64,000 nucleotides of DNA from contig CAWFXP010000001.1 of the NCBI GenBank assembly GCA_963819905.1, positions 124,001 to 188,000 on the forward strand. Direction: 5' to 3'. The DNA comes from CAWCQC01 sp963819905 (lineage in GTDB: Bacteria > Actinomycetota > Thermoleophilia > Gaiellales > Gaiellaceae). The translations under genes were made by a program, and so were the position numbers. The notes under the pieces were generated by a model. It was given only the letters and a program-made list of their open reading frames with translations. It did not search any database and was not told where the DNA came from. Of this stretch, positions 40,989 to 51,663 are shown piece by piece; the stretch's first letter is position 1; each line of letters starts with the position of its first letter.

Positions 40989-43208
40989 GTGGAGGATTCC
41001 GCGACCGGAGGTGAGGAGACGGCCATCGGCCGGTGGACGCGGGCGATGATCCGCTGGCGCTGGCTCGTCGTCGCCGTCTGGGTCGTGATCCTCGCCGGGT
41101 CGGTGGCCGCGACGCGCGACCTCGGCGACCTGCTCACCAACCGGTTCCAGCTCCCCGGAACCGACACGAGGCGGGCCGAGCAGATTCTCGAGAATCGCTT
41201 CGGCCAGCGCTCGAGCGGCTCGTTCACGATCGTCGCGGTCTCGGAGTCGGGAGACGTCGCCGCTGCGCTCCCCGCCCTCGACGAGGCCGCCGCGCGCGCC
41301 GCCCGGACGGTGCCGACGGGCACGTACGTCGGTGCGGTGCCGGTGTCGCCGGAGATCGCGACCGCCACCGTCGTCTCGAAGCTCGAGCCGGCGGATGCGA
41401 AGGGCTACGTCGCCGGGCTCCGTGAGGCGCTCGGCCGGGTCCCGGGGGTGACGCTCGCCGTCACGGGGCAGGCGGCGATCGAACACGACCTCGAGCCGAT
41501 CCAGGACGAGGACCTGCAGCGAGGCGAGCTGTTCGTCGCGGTTCCGCTCGCGCTCCTGATCCTCGTCTTCGTCTTCGGGACGCTCGCCTTCCTGATCCCG
41601 TTCGTATTCGCGCTGACTGCAATTCCGACGACGCTCGGGGTGGTCTGGATCTTCGCCAACACGATGGAGCTCTCGACGTACGTCACCCAGCTCGTGTCGC
41701 TGATCGGGCTCGGTATCGCGATCGACTACTCGCTCCTCATGGTCTATCGCTATCGCGAGGAGCGGCGTGCCGGGAGGGATAAGACCGAGGCCGTCGTCAC
41801 CACGATGGAGACCGCAGGGCGAGCCGTCGTCTTCAGCGGCACCGCGGTGGCAATCGGGCTCGCGCTCCTGCTCGCGATGCCACTCCCGTTCATCCGGGGC
41901 TTCGGCGTCGCCGGTCTCACCATTCCGATCGTGTCGGTCATCTGCGCCGTCACGCTCCTGCCGGTGCTTCTCTACCTCACGGCGGACGCCCTCGACCGGG
42001 TGCGTCTCGTGCCACGGCGGCTGCTGGAGCGGCGTGCGGACACCGACCAGGGATTCTGGATGCGGCTCGCCCACGCGATCATGCGTCATCCGGCCCGCTT
42101 CGCCACCATCGCCGTCGCGCTGCTCCTCGCGATGGCGATCCCCGCCTTCTGGATCGAGGTCGGGCCGGGGACGAACCAGGGGATCCCGCAGGACCTCGAA
42201 TCGACCCGGGCGCTCACCATCCTCGGCGAGGCTGCGGGAGACGGGGCCACGGCGCCGACCGAGATCGTCATCGACACGGGGCGTCCGGGCGGCGCGTCGC
42301 AGCCCGCCGTCACCGCGGCCGTCGAGCGCCTTCGGGAGGGGCTCGAGGCCGACCCGGAGACCGCGGCGGTCGTCGTCGGCCAGGGGAGCCAGCACGTCGA
42401 TCCGACCGGTCGCTACCTCCGGCTCCAGTCGATCGGCGAGAGCGAGTACGGAACCCCGGGGGCGATGGACTTCGTCGAGCGCGTTCGGAGCGAGATCGTC
42501 CCGGCGGCCGGCTTCCCCGAGGAGGTCAGCGTGTTCGCGGGCGGCGGACCGCCCTCGAGTGTCGACTTCCTCGATCTCGTCTACGGCACCTTCCCGTGGC
42601 TCGTGCTCGCGGTGCTCGCGCTGACCTACGTCCTGCTCCTGCGAGCGTTTCGCTCACTCGTCCTCCCGCTCAAGGCGATCGTCCTCAACCTGCTCTCGAT
42701 CGGTGCCGCCTACGGTCTCCTCGTCGTCTTCTTCAAGTGGGGGGCGGGGGAGCCGTTCGGGCTCCAGAGCTACGACCAGATCGAGGGCTGGATCCCGGTC
42801 TTCCTGTTCGCGATGCTGTTCGGCCTCTCGATGGACTACGAGGTGTTCCTCGTCAGCCGCATGCGCGAGGAACGGGACGCGGGTGCGCCGAACGAGCGGG
42901 CGGTCGCGGTCGGCCTGGCGAAGACCGGCCGGATCGTGACCGCCGCCGGTTTGATCATGATCGCGGCCTTCTCGGGCTTCATGATCGGGCGCATCCTTGG
43001 TCTGCAGCAGTTCGGCTTCGGCCTGGCCGTCGCGATCGCGGTGGACATCACGATCGTCCGCGCGCTCCTTCTCCCGAGCGCGATGGCGCTGTTCGGGCGC
43101 TGGAACTGGTGGTTACCCGGGAAGGTGGCGCGGGTGGCACGGGTCGAGCCCTCGCCGCTCGCCCAGGAGCCCTCCCGGCCTGCGGTCTCGCCGTCCCGCG
43201 CCCGCTAG
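40989..43208 (+). CDS. MMPL-family RND transporter
   Basis: Membrane transporter of 739 residues with two repeats: an N-terminal helix (about 20-40), an extracytoplasmic domain, five to six helices, then the same again. The conserved helix-4 motifs GLGIAIDYSLLMVYRYREE and GLSMDYEVFLVSRMREE are present; their Asp-Tyr pair carries the proton relay in MmpL proteins. Substrate unknown; relatives export lipids or take part in drug efflux. Single-gene unit with its own promoter. Confidence 0.9.
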   Translation: MEDSATGGEETAIGRWTRAMIRWRWLVVAVWVVILAGSVAATRDLGDLLTNRFQLPGTDTRRAEQILENRFGQRSSGSFTIVAVSESGDVAAALPALDEAAARAARTVPTGTYVGAVPVSPEIATATVVSKLEPADAKGYVAGLREALGRVPGVTLAVTGQAAIEHDLEPIQDEDLQRGELFVAVPLALLILVFVFGTLAFLIPFVFALTAIPTTLGVVWIFANTMELSTYVTQLVSLIGLGIAIDYSLLMVYRYREERRAGRDKTEAVVTTMETAGRAVVFSGTAVAIGLALLLAMPLPFIRGFGVAGLTIPIVSVICAVTLLPVLLYLTADALDRVRLVPRRLLERRADTDQGFWMRLAHAIMRHPARFATIAVALLLAMAIPAFWIEVGPGTNQGIPQDLESTRALTILGEAAGDGATAPTEIVIDTGRPGGASQPAVTAAVERLREGLEADPETAAVVVGQGSQHVDPTGRYLRLQSIGESEYGTPGAMDFVERVRSEIVPAAGFPEEVSVFAGGGPPSSVDFLDLVYGTFPWLVLAVLALTYVLLLRAFRSLVLPLKAIVLNLLSIGAAYGLLVVFFKWGAGEPFGLQSYDQIEGWIPVFLFAMLFGLSMDYEVFLVSRMREERDAGAPNERAVAVGLAKTGRIVTAAGLIMIAAFSGFMIGRILGLQQFGFGLAVAIAVDITIVRALLLPSAMALFGRWNWWLPGKVARVARVEPSPLAQEPSRPAVSPSRAR

Positions 43209-43230
43209 CGTCTCCGGCTCTCGGCGCGGG

Positions 43231-43650
43231 TCAGCCGCTCGTCGAGCGTACGACGTAGGCGGAGACGTCGAGGATCTGCGTCTCGCTCAGCTGATCCTGG
43301 AACGCCGGCATCCCGCCGCCGCCGTTCGTCACCTGCTCGACGGTCGCTTCGAAGTCCGGCTGGAGGTCGTCGAGGTTCGGCCCGACGCTCCCCTCCGATC
43401 CGGCGGCGGCCAGGACGTGGCAGCCGCCACATCCGCCCGACTCCCACACCGCCGCGCCCGCCTCGGCGTCGCCGGTTGCCCCTTCGCCGCCGCCCGTCGT
43501 GGCCGACGTCTCGGCGGTCGTCGCCTCGGTGGCGGTCGTCGCCTCCGTCGCCTCGCCGCCGCCGTCGCCACCGCCGCCGCAGGCCGCGGCGGCCGGGACG
43601 AGCAGCGCGAGAAGCGCCAGCAGCACGAGCCTACGCCTCGGGGAGAACAT
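43231..43650 (-). CDS. Cytochrome c lipoprotein
   Basis: Protein of 139 residues: a signal peptide with lipobox (LVPAAAACGG, Cys at residue 22), a Thr/Glu/Ala-rich linker (about 30-58), and a small class I cytochrome c domain with haem-binding CGGCH and a distal methionine (GGGGMPAF). It should be a lipid-anchored electron carrier on the outer face of the membrane. ATG at 43650 was chosen because it opens the signal peptide. No oxidase gene is adjacent. Confidence 0.85.
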   Translation of the reverse strand: MFSPRRRLVLLALLALLVPAAAACGGGGDGGGEATEATTATEATTAETSATTGGGEGATGDAEAGAAVWESGGCGGCHVLAAAGSEGSVGPNLDDLQPDFEATVEQVTNGGGGMPAFQDQLSETQILDVSAYVVRSTSG

Positions 43651-43735
43651 CGTGGCGCGAAGCTTCTCACATCGCCGGGACGGATGCCTCCGAATCCGAC
43701 TCGCGGGGCCGGGTTCGTGCGCCATGAGCGTGGGG

Positions 43736-43741
43736 TACCCT
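43736..43741 (+). promoter_or_regulatory. -10 element of the small membrane protein gene
   Basis: TACCCT, 19 bases before the GTG, with GAGGAA as ribosome site between them. Confidence 0.4.
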
Positions 43742-43760
43742 CGTAGAGGAGCGAGGAAAC

Positions 43761-44357
43761 GTGGACGCGAGGACGATCGACGAGCTGGGAGTCGGGCTTC
43801 GCAGCCGCCGCCGGCGGGCGATCGAGAGCCTGGGCCTCGCCGGCGCGACCGTCGCGCTCGCAGCCGCCGTCTGGAGCGTGTCGACCCCACTCGCGATCGC
43901 GCTCGCGGCCGGCGCCGTGGTCGAGATCGTTCTCTTTCTCGCAGCGTTCGTCGGGCGGCGGACGCTGATCGAGCAGCTGGCGCTCGATCCCTCTGCCTAC
44001 GCGCTACCCGAGGTCGAGGCGTTCGGCTCGCGGCTCGTGGAGCCGAAGGCTCGTGCCCGGCTCGCCGCGAGCATCCGCTCCATGCTCGACGACAACGCGA
44101 AGTCGGAGGGACGCCGGGTCGTCGCCGCGGTCTACTACCTCCGCGGGCGCGTCGCCCGGTACTCCCGCGAGCTCGAAGCGATCGCGGCGGCGCTCCTCTC
44201 GCCGGCGGTCAGGGTGCAGCCCGTGAGCGCCGCCCGCTGTCGCTGGCTCCTCACCCAGGCCGCCGAGAGCCCGCTCTACAACCCCCGCATCCCCGCCGAG
44301 GATCTCGGCGTGGCGCTCCGGCGGATCTCGGACGGCCTGCAGCCGGCAGCGCAGTAG
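43761..44357 (+). CDS. Small membrane protein of unknown function
   Basis: Protein of 198 residues with two adjacent membrane helices near the N-terminus (about 25-45 and 47-68), then a cytosolic, basic helical domain including SRLVEPKARARLAASIRSML. No family recognised. The C-terminal part (SPAVRVQPVSAARCRWLLTQ) resembles conserved unnamed actinobacterial proteins only in general character. GTG start with GAGGAA just upstream. Confidence 0.7.
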   Translation: MDARTIDELGVGLRSRRRRAIESLGLAGATVALAAAVWSVSTPLAIALAAGAVVEIVLFLAAFVGRRTLIEQLALDPSAYALPEVEAFGSRLVEPKARARLAASIRSMLDDNAKSEGRRVVAAVYYLRGRVARYSRELEAIAAALLSPAVRVQPVSAARCRWLLTQAAESPLYNPRIPAEDLGVALRRISDGLQPAAQ

Positions 44358-44381
44358 GCAGAGCCGCCGCGGCAGCCCGCC

Positions 44382-44891
44382 TCAGGTGCGCCGCACCAGC
44401 TCGTCGAGCGGGCGGCGGTTCGCGGCCGCGCTCCACTCCTCGACGGTGCGAGCCTCGACGACGGGCTCCCGCTTCGGATGGCCGAACGTGAGCACGATCT
44501 GCAGCCGCTCCTCCTCGCCGAGGCCGAGGACGGCGGCCGCGCCGTCGTGGTCGGCAACGCCGTTCGGCGTCGAGGCGAGGCCCGCGTTCCATGCTGCCAG
44601 CAGCATGTTCTGCGACGCGCGGCCGCAATCGAACGCCACCGGCCCCTTGCCCTGCCCGACCACCGCGACGACGAGCGCGGCTCCCCGCACGTTGTCGGGG
44701 ACGTAGACGGTCTCCGCGAGCTGATCCCGGACTGACCCCTCGACGAGGACGAACTGCCAGGGCTGGCGGTTGCGCGCGCTTCCCGAGAGGCGACCGGCGT
44801 CCAGGATCCGCTGGACGAGCGCCGGCTCGATCCCGCGCTCGGCATAGCGCCTGCGGTCGCGCCGGCTCGCGATTGCGAGCGAGACGTCCAC
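44382..44891 (-). CDS. Nitroreductase-family flavoprotein
   Basis: FMN-dependent oxidoreductase of 169 residues. The N-terminus has SRRDRRRYAERGI and SGSARNRQPWQFVLV, the FMN-phosphate and ring contacts; a later block DCGRASQNMLLAAWNAGLAS and LGLGEEERLQIVLTFGHPKRE are typical. The GTG at 44891 was chosen because a TACCCT hexamer ends six bases upstream; 57 more in-frame bases up to 44948 would then be untranscribed. Substrate unknown. Confidence 0.85.
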   Translation of the reverse strand: MDVSLAIASRRDRRRYAERGIEPALVQRILDAGRLSGSARNRQPWQFVLVEGSVRDQLAETVYVPDNVRGAALVVAVVGQGKGPVAFDCGRASQNMLLAAWNAGLASTPNGVADHDGAAAVLGLGEEERLQIVLTFGHPKREPVVEARTVEEWSAAANRRPLDELVRRT

Positions 44892-44897
44892 GGTGGG

Positions 44898-44903
44898 AGG
44901 GTA
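44898..44903 (-). promoter_or_regulatory. -10 element of the nitroreductase gene (leaderless)
   Basis: TACCCT on the minus strand ends six bases before the GTG at 44891, and fixes that start. Confidence 0.6.
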
Positions 44904-44970
44904 GCGGCGATGGAGCCGGTCCGACGAGAATCGGCACAAAGGCGACACCCCTCCGCGTGGCCTCGCGGCC

Positions 44971-44976
44971 TACCGT
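44971..44976 (+). promoter_or_regulatory. -10 element of comM (leaderless)
   Basis: TACCGT ends six bases before the ATG at 44983. Confidence 0.58.
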
Positions 44977-44982
44977 CGAACC

Positions 44983-46443
44983 ATGCTGGCCAGGGCGCTC
45001 ACGCACACGCTCGTGGGCCTCGACGCGCGACCGGTCGAGGTCGAGGCGCATCTCCAGCTCGGGGTGCCTGCCTTCGCGATCGTGGGCCTGCCGGACAAGG
45101 CGTGCCAGGAGGCGAAGGAGCGCGTCCGGAGCGGCATTGCGAACGCCGAGCTCGAGTGGCCGCTTCGCCGCATCACCGTCAACCTCGCGCCGGCCGATCT
45201 GCGCAAAGAGGGCTCGGGCTTCGACCTCCCGATCGCTCTTGCGGTGCTCGCGGCATCCAGGCAGCTCTCGGCGGAGCGTCTCGAAGCACACGCGGCGCTC
45301 GGCGAGCTCGCGCTCGACGGACGGCTGCGCCCGGTGCCCGGCGCGCTCGCGTGCGCGGAGGCGGCGCGCCGGGCGGGGATCGACCGCGTTCTCTGCGCCG
45401 CCGAGTCCGCGGCCGAGGTTTCCCTGGCCGGGGTCGAGCCGGTGCCCCTGCGTCACCTGGCCGAGGTCGGACCCTACTTCCGCGGCGAGCAGGAGCCCAC
45501 GTATCGGCCGGTCGTCCAGCGCGGGGTCGCGCCGACGCATCCGGACCTGGCCGACGTCCGCGGGCAGGACCGGGCGAGGAGGGCGCTCGAGATCGCCGCG
45601 GCCGGCCGCCACAACCTCCTGCTCGCCGGGCCGCCGGGGACGGGCAAGACCATGCTCGCCAGGCGGCTCGCCGGCATCCTGCCGCGACTGACGTTCGAGG
45701 AGGCGCTCGAGGTCACGAGGATCCACTCGGTTGCCGGGCTCCTACCGCGCGGGCGCCCGCTGCTCGAGCAGCCGCCGTTCCGTGCGCCGCACCACACCGC
45801 CTCGGCTGCGGCCGTGGTCGGCGGCGGCCACGGGCCGACGCCGGGGGAGGCGAGCCTCGCACACCACGGGATCCTGCTGCTCGACGAGCTGGCGGAGTTC
45901 CACCGGCCGGTGCTCGAGGCGCTTCGCCAGCCCGTCGAGGACGGCGTCGTGGCCATCGCGCGGGTTACCGGCCGGGCGCTCTTCCCGGCTCGCTTCACCC
46001 TGGTCGCGACGATGAACCTCTGTCCGTGCGGCGCCCGTGGCGATCCCGGAGTCGAGTGCTCGTGCACGCCGCAACGAATCGCCGCCTACCACGCGAAGCT
46101 CTCGCGGGCGCTTCTCGATCGGATCGACCTCGTGCTCCTCGTTCCCCGAGCGCGGGCGCGTGAGCTGTCCGCTGGAGCCGGTGAGGCGAGCGCGGCCGTC
46201 GCGATGCGGGTCGCCGCTGCCCGGTCGCGGCTGGCGGAGCGTGCTCCCACGCTCGATCAGGCCGCCTCGGCTCTCCTCGATCGAGCAGTCGACCGCGTGC
46301 CGCTCTCGGGTCGCGGCCGGGCCCGTGTGATCCGTGTCGCCCGCACGGTCGCCGCACTGGCCGGCTCGGAGGCGGTCGCCGCCGAGCACGTGGCCGAGAC
46401 GCTCTCGTATCGGGCTCCGCGCGAGCTCGCGGGCGCGGCATGA
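44983..46443 (+). CDS. comM: ComM/YifB-family AAA ATPase
   Basis: Mg-chelatase-like helicase of 486 residues that helps branch migration during natural transformation. It has an N-terminal Lon-like domain (VEAHLQLGVPAFAIVGLPD, NLAPADLRKEGSGFDLPIAL), Walker A GPPGTGKTML, the sensor region FRAPHHTASAAAVVGGG and HHGILLLDELAEF, and a zinc-type segment NLCPCGARGDPGVECSC. It overlaps dprA, another transformation gene. Confidence 0.94.
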   Translation: MLARALTHTLVGLDARPVEVEAHLQLGVPAFAIVGLPDKACQEAKERVRSGIANAELEWPLRRITVNLAPADLRKEGSGFDLPIALAVLAASRQLSAERLEAHAALGELALDGRLRPVPGALACAEAARRAGIDRVLCAAESAAEVSLAGVEPVPLRHLAEVGPYFRGEQEPTYRPVVQRGVAPTHPDLADVRGQDRARRALEIAAAGRHNLLLAGPPGTGKTMLARRLAGILPRLTFEEALEVTRIHSVAGLLPRGRPLLEQPPFRAPHHTASAAAVVGGGHGPTPGEASLAHHGILLLDELAEFHRPVLEALRQPVEDGVVAIARVTGRALFPARFTLVATMNLCPCGARGDPGVECSCTPQRIAAYHAKLSRALLDRIDLVLLVPRARARELSAGAGEASAAVAMRVAAARSRLAERAPTLDQAASALLDRAVDRVPLSGRGRARVIRVARTVAALAGSEAVAAEHVAETLSYRAPRELAGAA

Positions 46444-47294
46444 GAGCGAGCCCGGCAGTCGTCGCCCGGTCGGATGGGGCCTACCCGGCTCTCCTCGCCG
46501 CGATCTACGATCCACCGCCGCGCCTCTACCTGCGCGGATCCCGGCCGGATCTGCTGCACGGGCCGTGCGTGGCGCTCGTCGGCGCACGCTCGTGCAGCTC
46601 CTACGGGCGGCAGGTCGCGCGTTGGCTCGGTCGCGAGCTCGCCGCGGCGGGGGCAGTGGTCGTGAGCGGCCTCGCGCGCGGGGTGGACGGGGAGGCGCAT
46701 CGCGGCGCGCTGGAGGCGGGTGGGTCGACGATCGCCGTCCTCGGGTGCGGGATCGATCGCGACTACCCGCGTGCCCACGCCGAGCTCGCGCGGAGAATCG
46801 CGGCGGAGGGGTTGATCGTCTCGGAGTACCCCCCGGGCACGGAGCCGGCCCCGTGGCGCTTTCCCGCCCGCAACCGCATCGTCGCCGGGCTGTGCCTCGC
46901 GGTCGCCGTGATCGAGGCGAGGGAGAGATCGGGCGCGCTCATCACGGCCGACTTCGCGCTCGAGGAGGGGCGCGAGGTGCTGGCGGTGCCCGGCGAGGTG
47001 ACGAGCGCCCTGTCAGCCGGCTCGAACGCCCTCCTCAAGCACGGCGCGGCGCCGCTGACGAGGCCCGACGACGTGCTCTCGGCCCTCGGGCTCGAGGGCG
47101 CGCCCTCCGTGCCGGGCCCGCCCGCAGGAACGCCGGGTGCCGTTCTCGGCGCGCTTCGCGACGGTGCAGCCGGTGTCGACGAGATTGCGACGGCAACGGG
47201 GATCGTCGCGGCAGAGGTCGCGGCCGCGCTCTCGCAGCTCGAGCTCGACGGGCTGGCGCAGGTAGCCGACGGGATCTACCGGGCGACGGCGTGA
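46440..47294 (+). CDS. dprA: DNA-processing protein DprA
   Basis: Loads RecA onto incoming single-stranded DNA in transformation. The 284-residue protein has the Rossmann core ALVGARSCSSYGRQVARWLG, SGLARGVDGEAHRGALEAGG, VLGCGIDRDYPRAH and GALITADFALEEGREVLAVPG. A C-terminal winged-helix (DEIATATGIVAAEVAAALSQLE) is included. The comM-dprA pair suggests competence, but no DNA-uptake gene is in the window. Confidence 0.94.
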   Translation: MRASPAVVARSDGAYPALLAAIYDPPPRLYLRGSRPDLLHGPCVALVGARSCSSYGRQVARWLGRELAAAGAVVVSGLARGVDGEAHRGALEAGGSTIAVLGCGIDRDYPRAHAELARRIAAEGLIVSEYPPGTEPAPWRFPARNRIVAGLCLAVAVIEARERSGALITADFALEEGREVLAVPGEVTSALSAGSNALLKHGAAPLTRPDDVLSALGLEGAPSVPGPPAGTPGAVLGALRDGAAGVDEIATATGIVAAEVAAALSQLELDGLAQVADGIYRATA

Positions 47295-47303
47295 CAGTCC
47301 CGA

Positions 47304-47960
47304 TCACGTCAGGGTGCGCGCTCCGGCGACCACGAACCATGCTCCGAAGCCGGCGATCACGATCGCCGCCACGGTCGAGACCCAACGCAGGAGGCGCTCG
47401 GTGACGTAGCGGCCGGCGTAGGCGCTTCCTGCTGAGACGATGGTGAACCAGGTCAGGGTGCCGGCGCCGACTCCCGCCGGGAGGAGCACGAGCGTCTCGA
47501 CTCGCGTCGGGTCGAGCCGCGAGACGACGCCGGCGAAGACGGCGGCCCACGAGAGGATCGTGAGCGGGTTCGCGAGCGTCGCTCCGACCGAGAGCACGAA
47601 GGTGCCGGAGAATCGCGACACCGCGAACCGGGCGGGCCGCCCTCCGCCGGCGAGCGCTGCCGCGCCGCCCGCAGGGCTCGGACGGTTCCGACCGACGGCG
47701 CCCATCCGCCAGGCGACGACGATGAGCGCGACCCCGCCGACCACTTCGAGCCAGCCTCGGGCCGAGCCGGTGAAGAGCGCGGCCGCGCCGATCCCGGCGA
47801 TGAGCGCGTAGAACGCGTCGACGACCGCCGCGCCGAGCCCGACCCCGAAGGCGGGCCAGAAGCCGTAGCGGAGCCCGGAGCTGAGGCAGAAGACGTTGAT
47901 CGGCCCGAACCCGGCTGCCACGGCGAACCCGAGACCGAACCCGGCGAGGAGGGCGCCCAC
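47304..47960 (-). CDS. LysE-family amino-acid exporter
   Basis: Membrane exporter of 218 residues with about six helices. Family features are the N-terminal GFGLGFAVAAGFGPINVFCL (glycine-rich, with GP-I motif) and the ATLANPLTILSWAAVF segment in helix 4. Substrate is unknown; relatives export lysine, threonine or homoserine. The GTG start is supported by a TAGCGT hexamer six bases upstream. Confidence 0.88.
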   Translation of the reverse strand: MGALLAGFGLGFAVAAGFGPINVFCLSSGLRYGFWPAFGVGLGAAVVDAFYALIAGIGAAALFTGSARGWLEVVGGVALIVVAWRMGAVGRNRPSPAGGAAALAGGGRPARFAVSRFSGTFVLSVGATLANPLTILSWAAVFAGVVSRLDPTRVETLVLLPAGVGAGTLTWFTIVSAGSAYAGRYVTERLLRWVSTVAAIVIAGFGAWFVVAGARTLT

Positions 47961-47966
47961 GACGCC

Positions 47967-47972
47967 ACGCTA
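47967..47972 (-). promoter_or_regulatory. -10 element of the LysE gene (leaderless)
   Basis: TAGCGT on the minus strand ends six bases before the GTG at 47960. It is back to back with the promoter of the next gene. Confidence 0.55.
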
Positions 47973-47981
47973 CGGGACGGA

Positions 47982-47987
47982 TAGGAT
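47982..47987 (+). promoter_or_regulatory. -10 element of the small coiled-coil gene
   Basis: TAGGAT, 50 bases before the ATG at 48038, so the mRNA has a real leader with a strong Shine-Dalgarno. Confidence 0.45.
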
Positions 47988-48037
47988 GACCGCTCGACGG
48001 ACGCAAATCACGGCCAACGCGGAGAAAAGGAGGCCGG

Positions 48038-48385
48038 ATGGGACTCATGGACAAGCTGAAGGCCGGCGCCGAGCAGGCGAAGGACCTGGCCGGTGAAGCG
48101 GCCGCGAGGGCAAAGGACGAAGCGCGTGACCTTCAGACCAAACGGGAGCTCGGGCAGGCATACGACGAGCTCGGGAAGACCGTGTTCGATCTCAGCGAGA
48201 AGGGCGAGCTCACGCACGCGAGTCTCGAGCCGCACGTAGCCAAGATCCGCGGGCTGAAGGAACAGCTCGCGCAGCGAGCTGCGAGTGCCGAGCAGGAGGC
48301 GGCTGCCTCCGAGACTCCACCGGCGGCGGAAGCCGAGGGCGCCGCGCCCGCCGGGGACGACGGGGCGGAAAAGCCCTCCTCCTGA
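48038..48385 (+). CDS. Small coiled-coil protein of unknown function
   Basis: Soluble, highly charged protein of 115 residues: an amphipathic, Ala/Lys/Glu-rich helix (KLKAGAEQAKDLAGEAAARAK) resembling LEA-like stress proteins, a middle helix with YDELGKTVFDLSEKGEL, and a disordered Ala/Pro/Glu tail. AAAGGAGG precedes the ATG. No function can be assigned. Confidence 0.72.
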   Translation: MGLMDKLKAGAEQAKDLAGEAAARAKDEARDLQTKRELGQAYDELGKTVFDLSEKGELTHASLEPHVAKIRGLKEQLAQRAASAEQEAAASETPPAAEAEGAAPAGDDGAEKPSS

Positions 48386-48443
48386 CCGTCTCGCCACGGT
48401 AGCGCGCCGCCGGAAGGCTCGTCTGGCGCGCCGTCGAAACTGC

Positions 48444-48449
48444 TAGGGT
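48444..48449 (+). promoter_or_regulatory. -10 element of korA
   Basis: TAGGGT, 38 bases before the GTG at 48488. No clear -35 box; the ribosome site is weak. Confidence 0.4.
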
Positions 48450-48487
48450 CGAAGTCGGACCTTCGGATCCCGGGAAACGCCAGGCAC

Positions 48488-50324
48488 GTGGCAAAAACAG
48501 TCGAGGAACGCGATCGGGTCGTCGTCAGGTTCGCCGGCGACTCGGGCGACGGAATGCAGGTTGCCGGCGACCGCTTCACGAACGCGACCGCCGTCCTCGG
48601 CAACGATCTGGCGACGCTTCCCGACTTCCCGGCCGAGATCCGCGCCCCGCGCGGCACGCTGCACGGCGTGTCGGCGTTCCAGATCCAGTTCGCGTCGCGC
48701 GACATCCTGACCCCCGGCGACGCGCCGAACGTTCTCGTCGTCATGAATCCGGCTGCCCTGCGCACGAACCTGTCGACCCTGGTCAAGGGTGGAACGATCG
48801 TCGCGAACGAGGACGAGTTCACGGCACGGAACCTCGAGAAGGCGGGGTACGGCGCGAACCCGCTCGACGACGGCACGCTCTCCGGCTACCAGGTGTTTCG
48901 CGTGCCGATGGAGTCCCTCACCCTGCGCGCGACGGAGTCGATCGAAGGGTTGACGAGCCGGGAGGCCCAGCGGGCGAAGAACTTCTTCGCGCTCGGGCTG
49001 GTGTCGTGGATGTACGGACGCCCGACCGGCGTCACCGAGGAGTGGATCGGGACGAAGTTCTCGTCACGGCCGGAGATCCGTGACGCGAACCTCGCCGCCT
49101 TCCGGGCCGGCTGGAACTTCGGCGAGACGACCGAGGTCTTCGCGACGCAGTACGAGGTCAAGCGTGCCCCTGCCGAGCCGGGCGTCTACCGGAACGTCTC
49201 GGGCGCGGCGGCGCTCGCCTGGGGGCTGATCGCAGCGAGCGTTCGCAGCGGTCTGCCGCTCTTCTACGCGAGCTACCCGATCACACCCGCGTCCGAGCTT
49301 CTCCACGAGCTCTCCCGCCACAAGAACTTCGGGGTGCGGACGATCCAGGCGGAGGACGAGATCGCCGCTGCGAACCTCGCGCTGGGCGCTGCCTTCGGCG
49401 GCCACCTCGGCGTGACCGGCACGAGCGGACCGGGGATGGACCTAAAGGCCGAGACGATCGGCCTGGCCGTCATGCTCGAGCTGCCGATGGTGATCGTCGA
49501 CGTCCAGCGGTCGGGCCCCTCGACCGGGATGCCGACGAAGAACGAGGCGGCCGACCTGCTGATGGCGCTGCACGGCCGGCACGGCGAGTCCCCCATTCCG
49601 ATCGTCGCTCCGTTCACCCCCGCCCAGTGCTTCGACGCTGCGATCGACGCATGCCGGATCGCGATCACGTACCGCACGCCGGTGATCCTCCTGTCGGACA
49701 CGTTCCTCGGCAACTCCTCCGAGCCGTGGCAGATCCCCCGATGTCTCGTCCCTCCCGACCATCGACCCCGCCTTCGCGGCAGAGCCGAACTCGGCCGAGG
49801 GGTTCCTCCCGTACCTGCGCGACGAGAACCTGGCGCGGCCTTGGGCCGTTCCAGGCACGCCCGGCCTCGAGCACCGGATCGGCGGGCTCGAGAAGGAGGA
49901 TCGCACCGGCAACATCTCGTACGACCCGGAGAACCACGAGCTCATGACACGCCTGAGGGCCGGGAAGGTCGCGCAGATCGCGCACGACATCCCGCCGCTC
50001 GAGGTCGATGATCCGGACGGCGCCGAGCTGCTCGTCGTCGGCTGGGGCTCGACGTTCGGGCCGATCCAGGCGGCGATCCGCAACGTTCGCGCCCGCGGTG
50101 GAAACGTGGCTACGGCCCACCTCGCGCACCTGAGCCCACTCCCTCGAAACGCCGGCGAGGTGCTCGCCGACTATCCGAGGATCCTCGTGCCCGAACTGAA
50201 CACCGGCCAGCTCGTGCGCGTCCTGCGCGCCGAGTATCTCGTCCCCGCAGAGGGGCTCTCGAAGGTCACGGGGCAGCCGTTCCGGACGGTCGAGATCGAG
50301 CAGGAGATCGAGCGGAGGCTCTGA
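48488..50324 (+). CDS. korA: 2-oxoacid:ferredoxin oxidoreductase, alpha (fused gamma-alpha) subunit, one +1 frameshift
   Basis: With KorB, oxidatively decarboxylates a 2-oxoacid (probably 2-oxoglutarate) to acyl-CoA, reducing ferredoxin. The N-terminal gamma domain (VVVRFAGDSGDGMQVAGDRF) is fused to the alpha domain (PLFYASYPITPASELLHEL, IQAEDEIAAANLALGAAFGG, GTSGPGMDLKAE). The frame breaks at a run of five C at 49735-49739; with four, PWQIPDVSSLPTIDPAF reads on to the stop. Corrected length is 611 residues, normal for actinobacterial KorA. The korB ATG follows immediately. Confidence 0.88.
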
Positions 50325-50325
50325 G

Positions 50326-51333
<1,008 letters not shown>

Positions 51334-51663
51334 GCCTCCGGCGAGCGTCCGCAGCCCGCGCGCGATCCAAGCAGGCAGCCGACTTGCCAACCCCAGTCCG
51401 CCCCTAGCAGCTTTCGGCCCTCGACAGGGGTCAGACCCCGGCCGGGGCCGTGCGAATCCCGGCACAGAATCGCTGCGCAGACGTGCGGAAGCGGCCGGCG
51501 ATCGACGCAGGGGCTGTCGGAAGAAAACGATGTTGGGCGCGGACGTTCGCGTTCTCCCTATGGAGCATTCGGCACACTTCTGGCGCAATCGAGGCTCGGG
51601 CGTCGGCGTTCGCGGCCTTCGCGACCTGTCCGGCTCGGGCGCCGGAAAGCTCTCCAGGATGCT
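51334..51663. other. Intergenic region between korB and the convergent PLP gene
   Basis: No convincing gene. It contains GGGGTCAGACCCC (51427-51439), overlapped by the palindrome CCCCGGCCGGGG (51436-51447), which could act as a terminator for korAB or be a REP-like unit. The remaining ~200 bases show no promoter or RNA I could identify. Confidence 0.5.
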
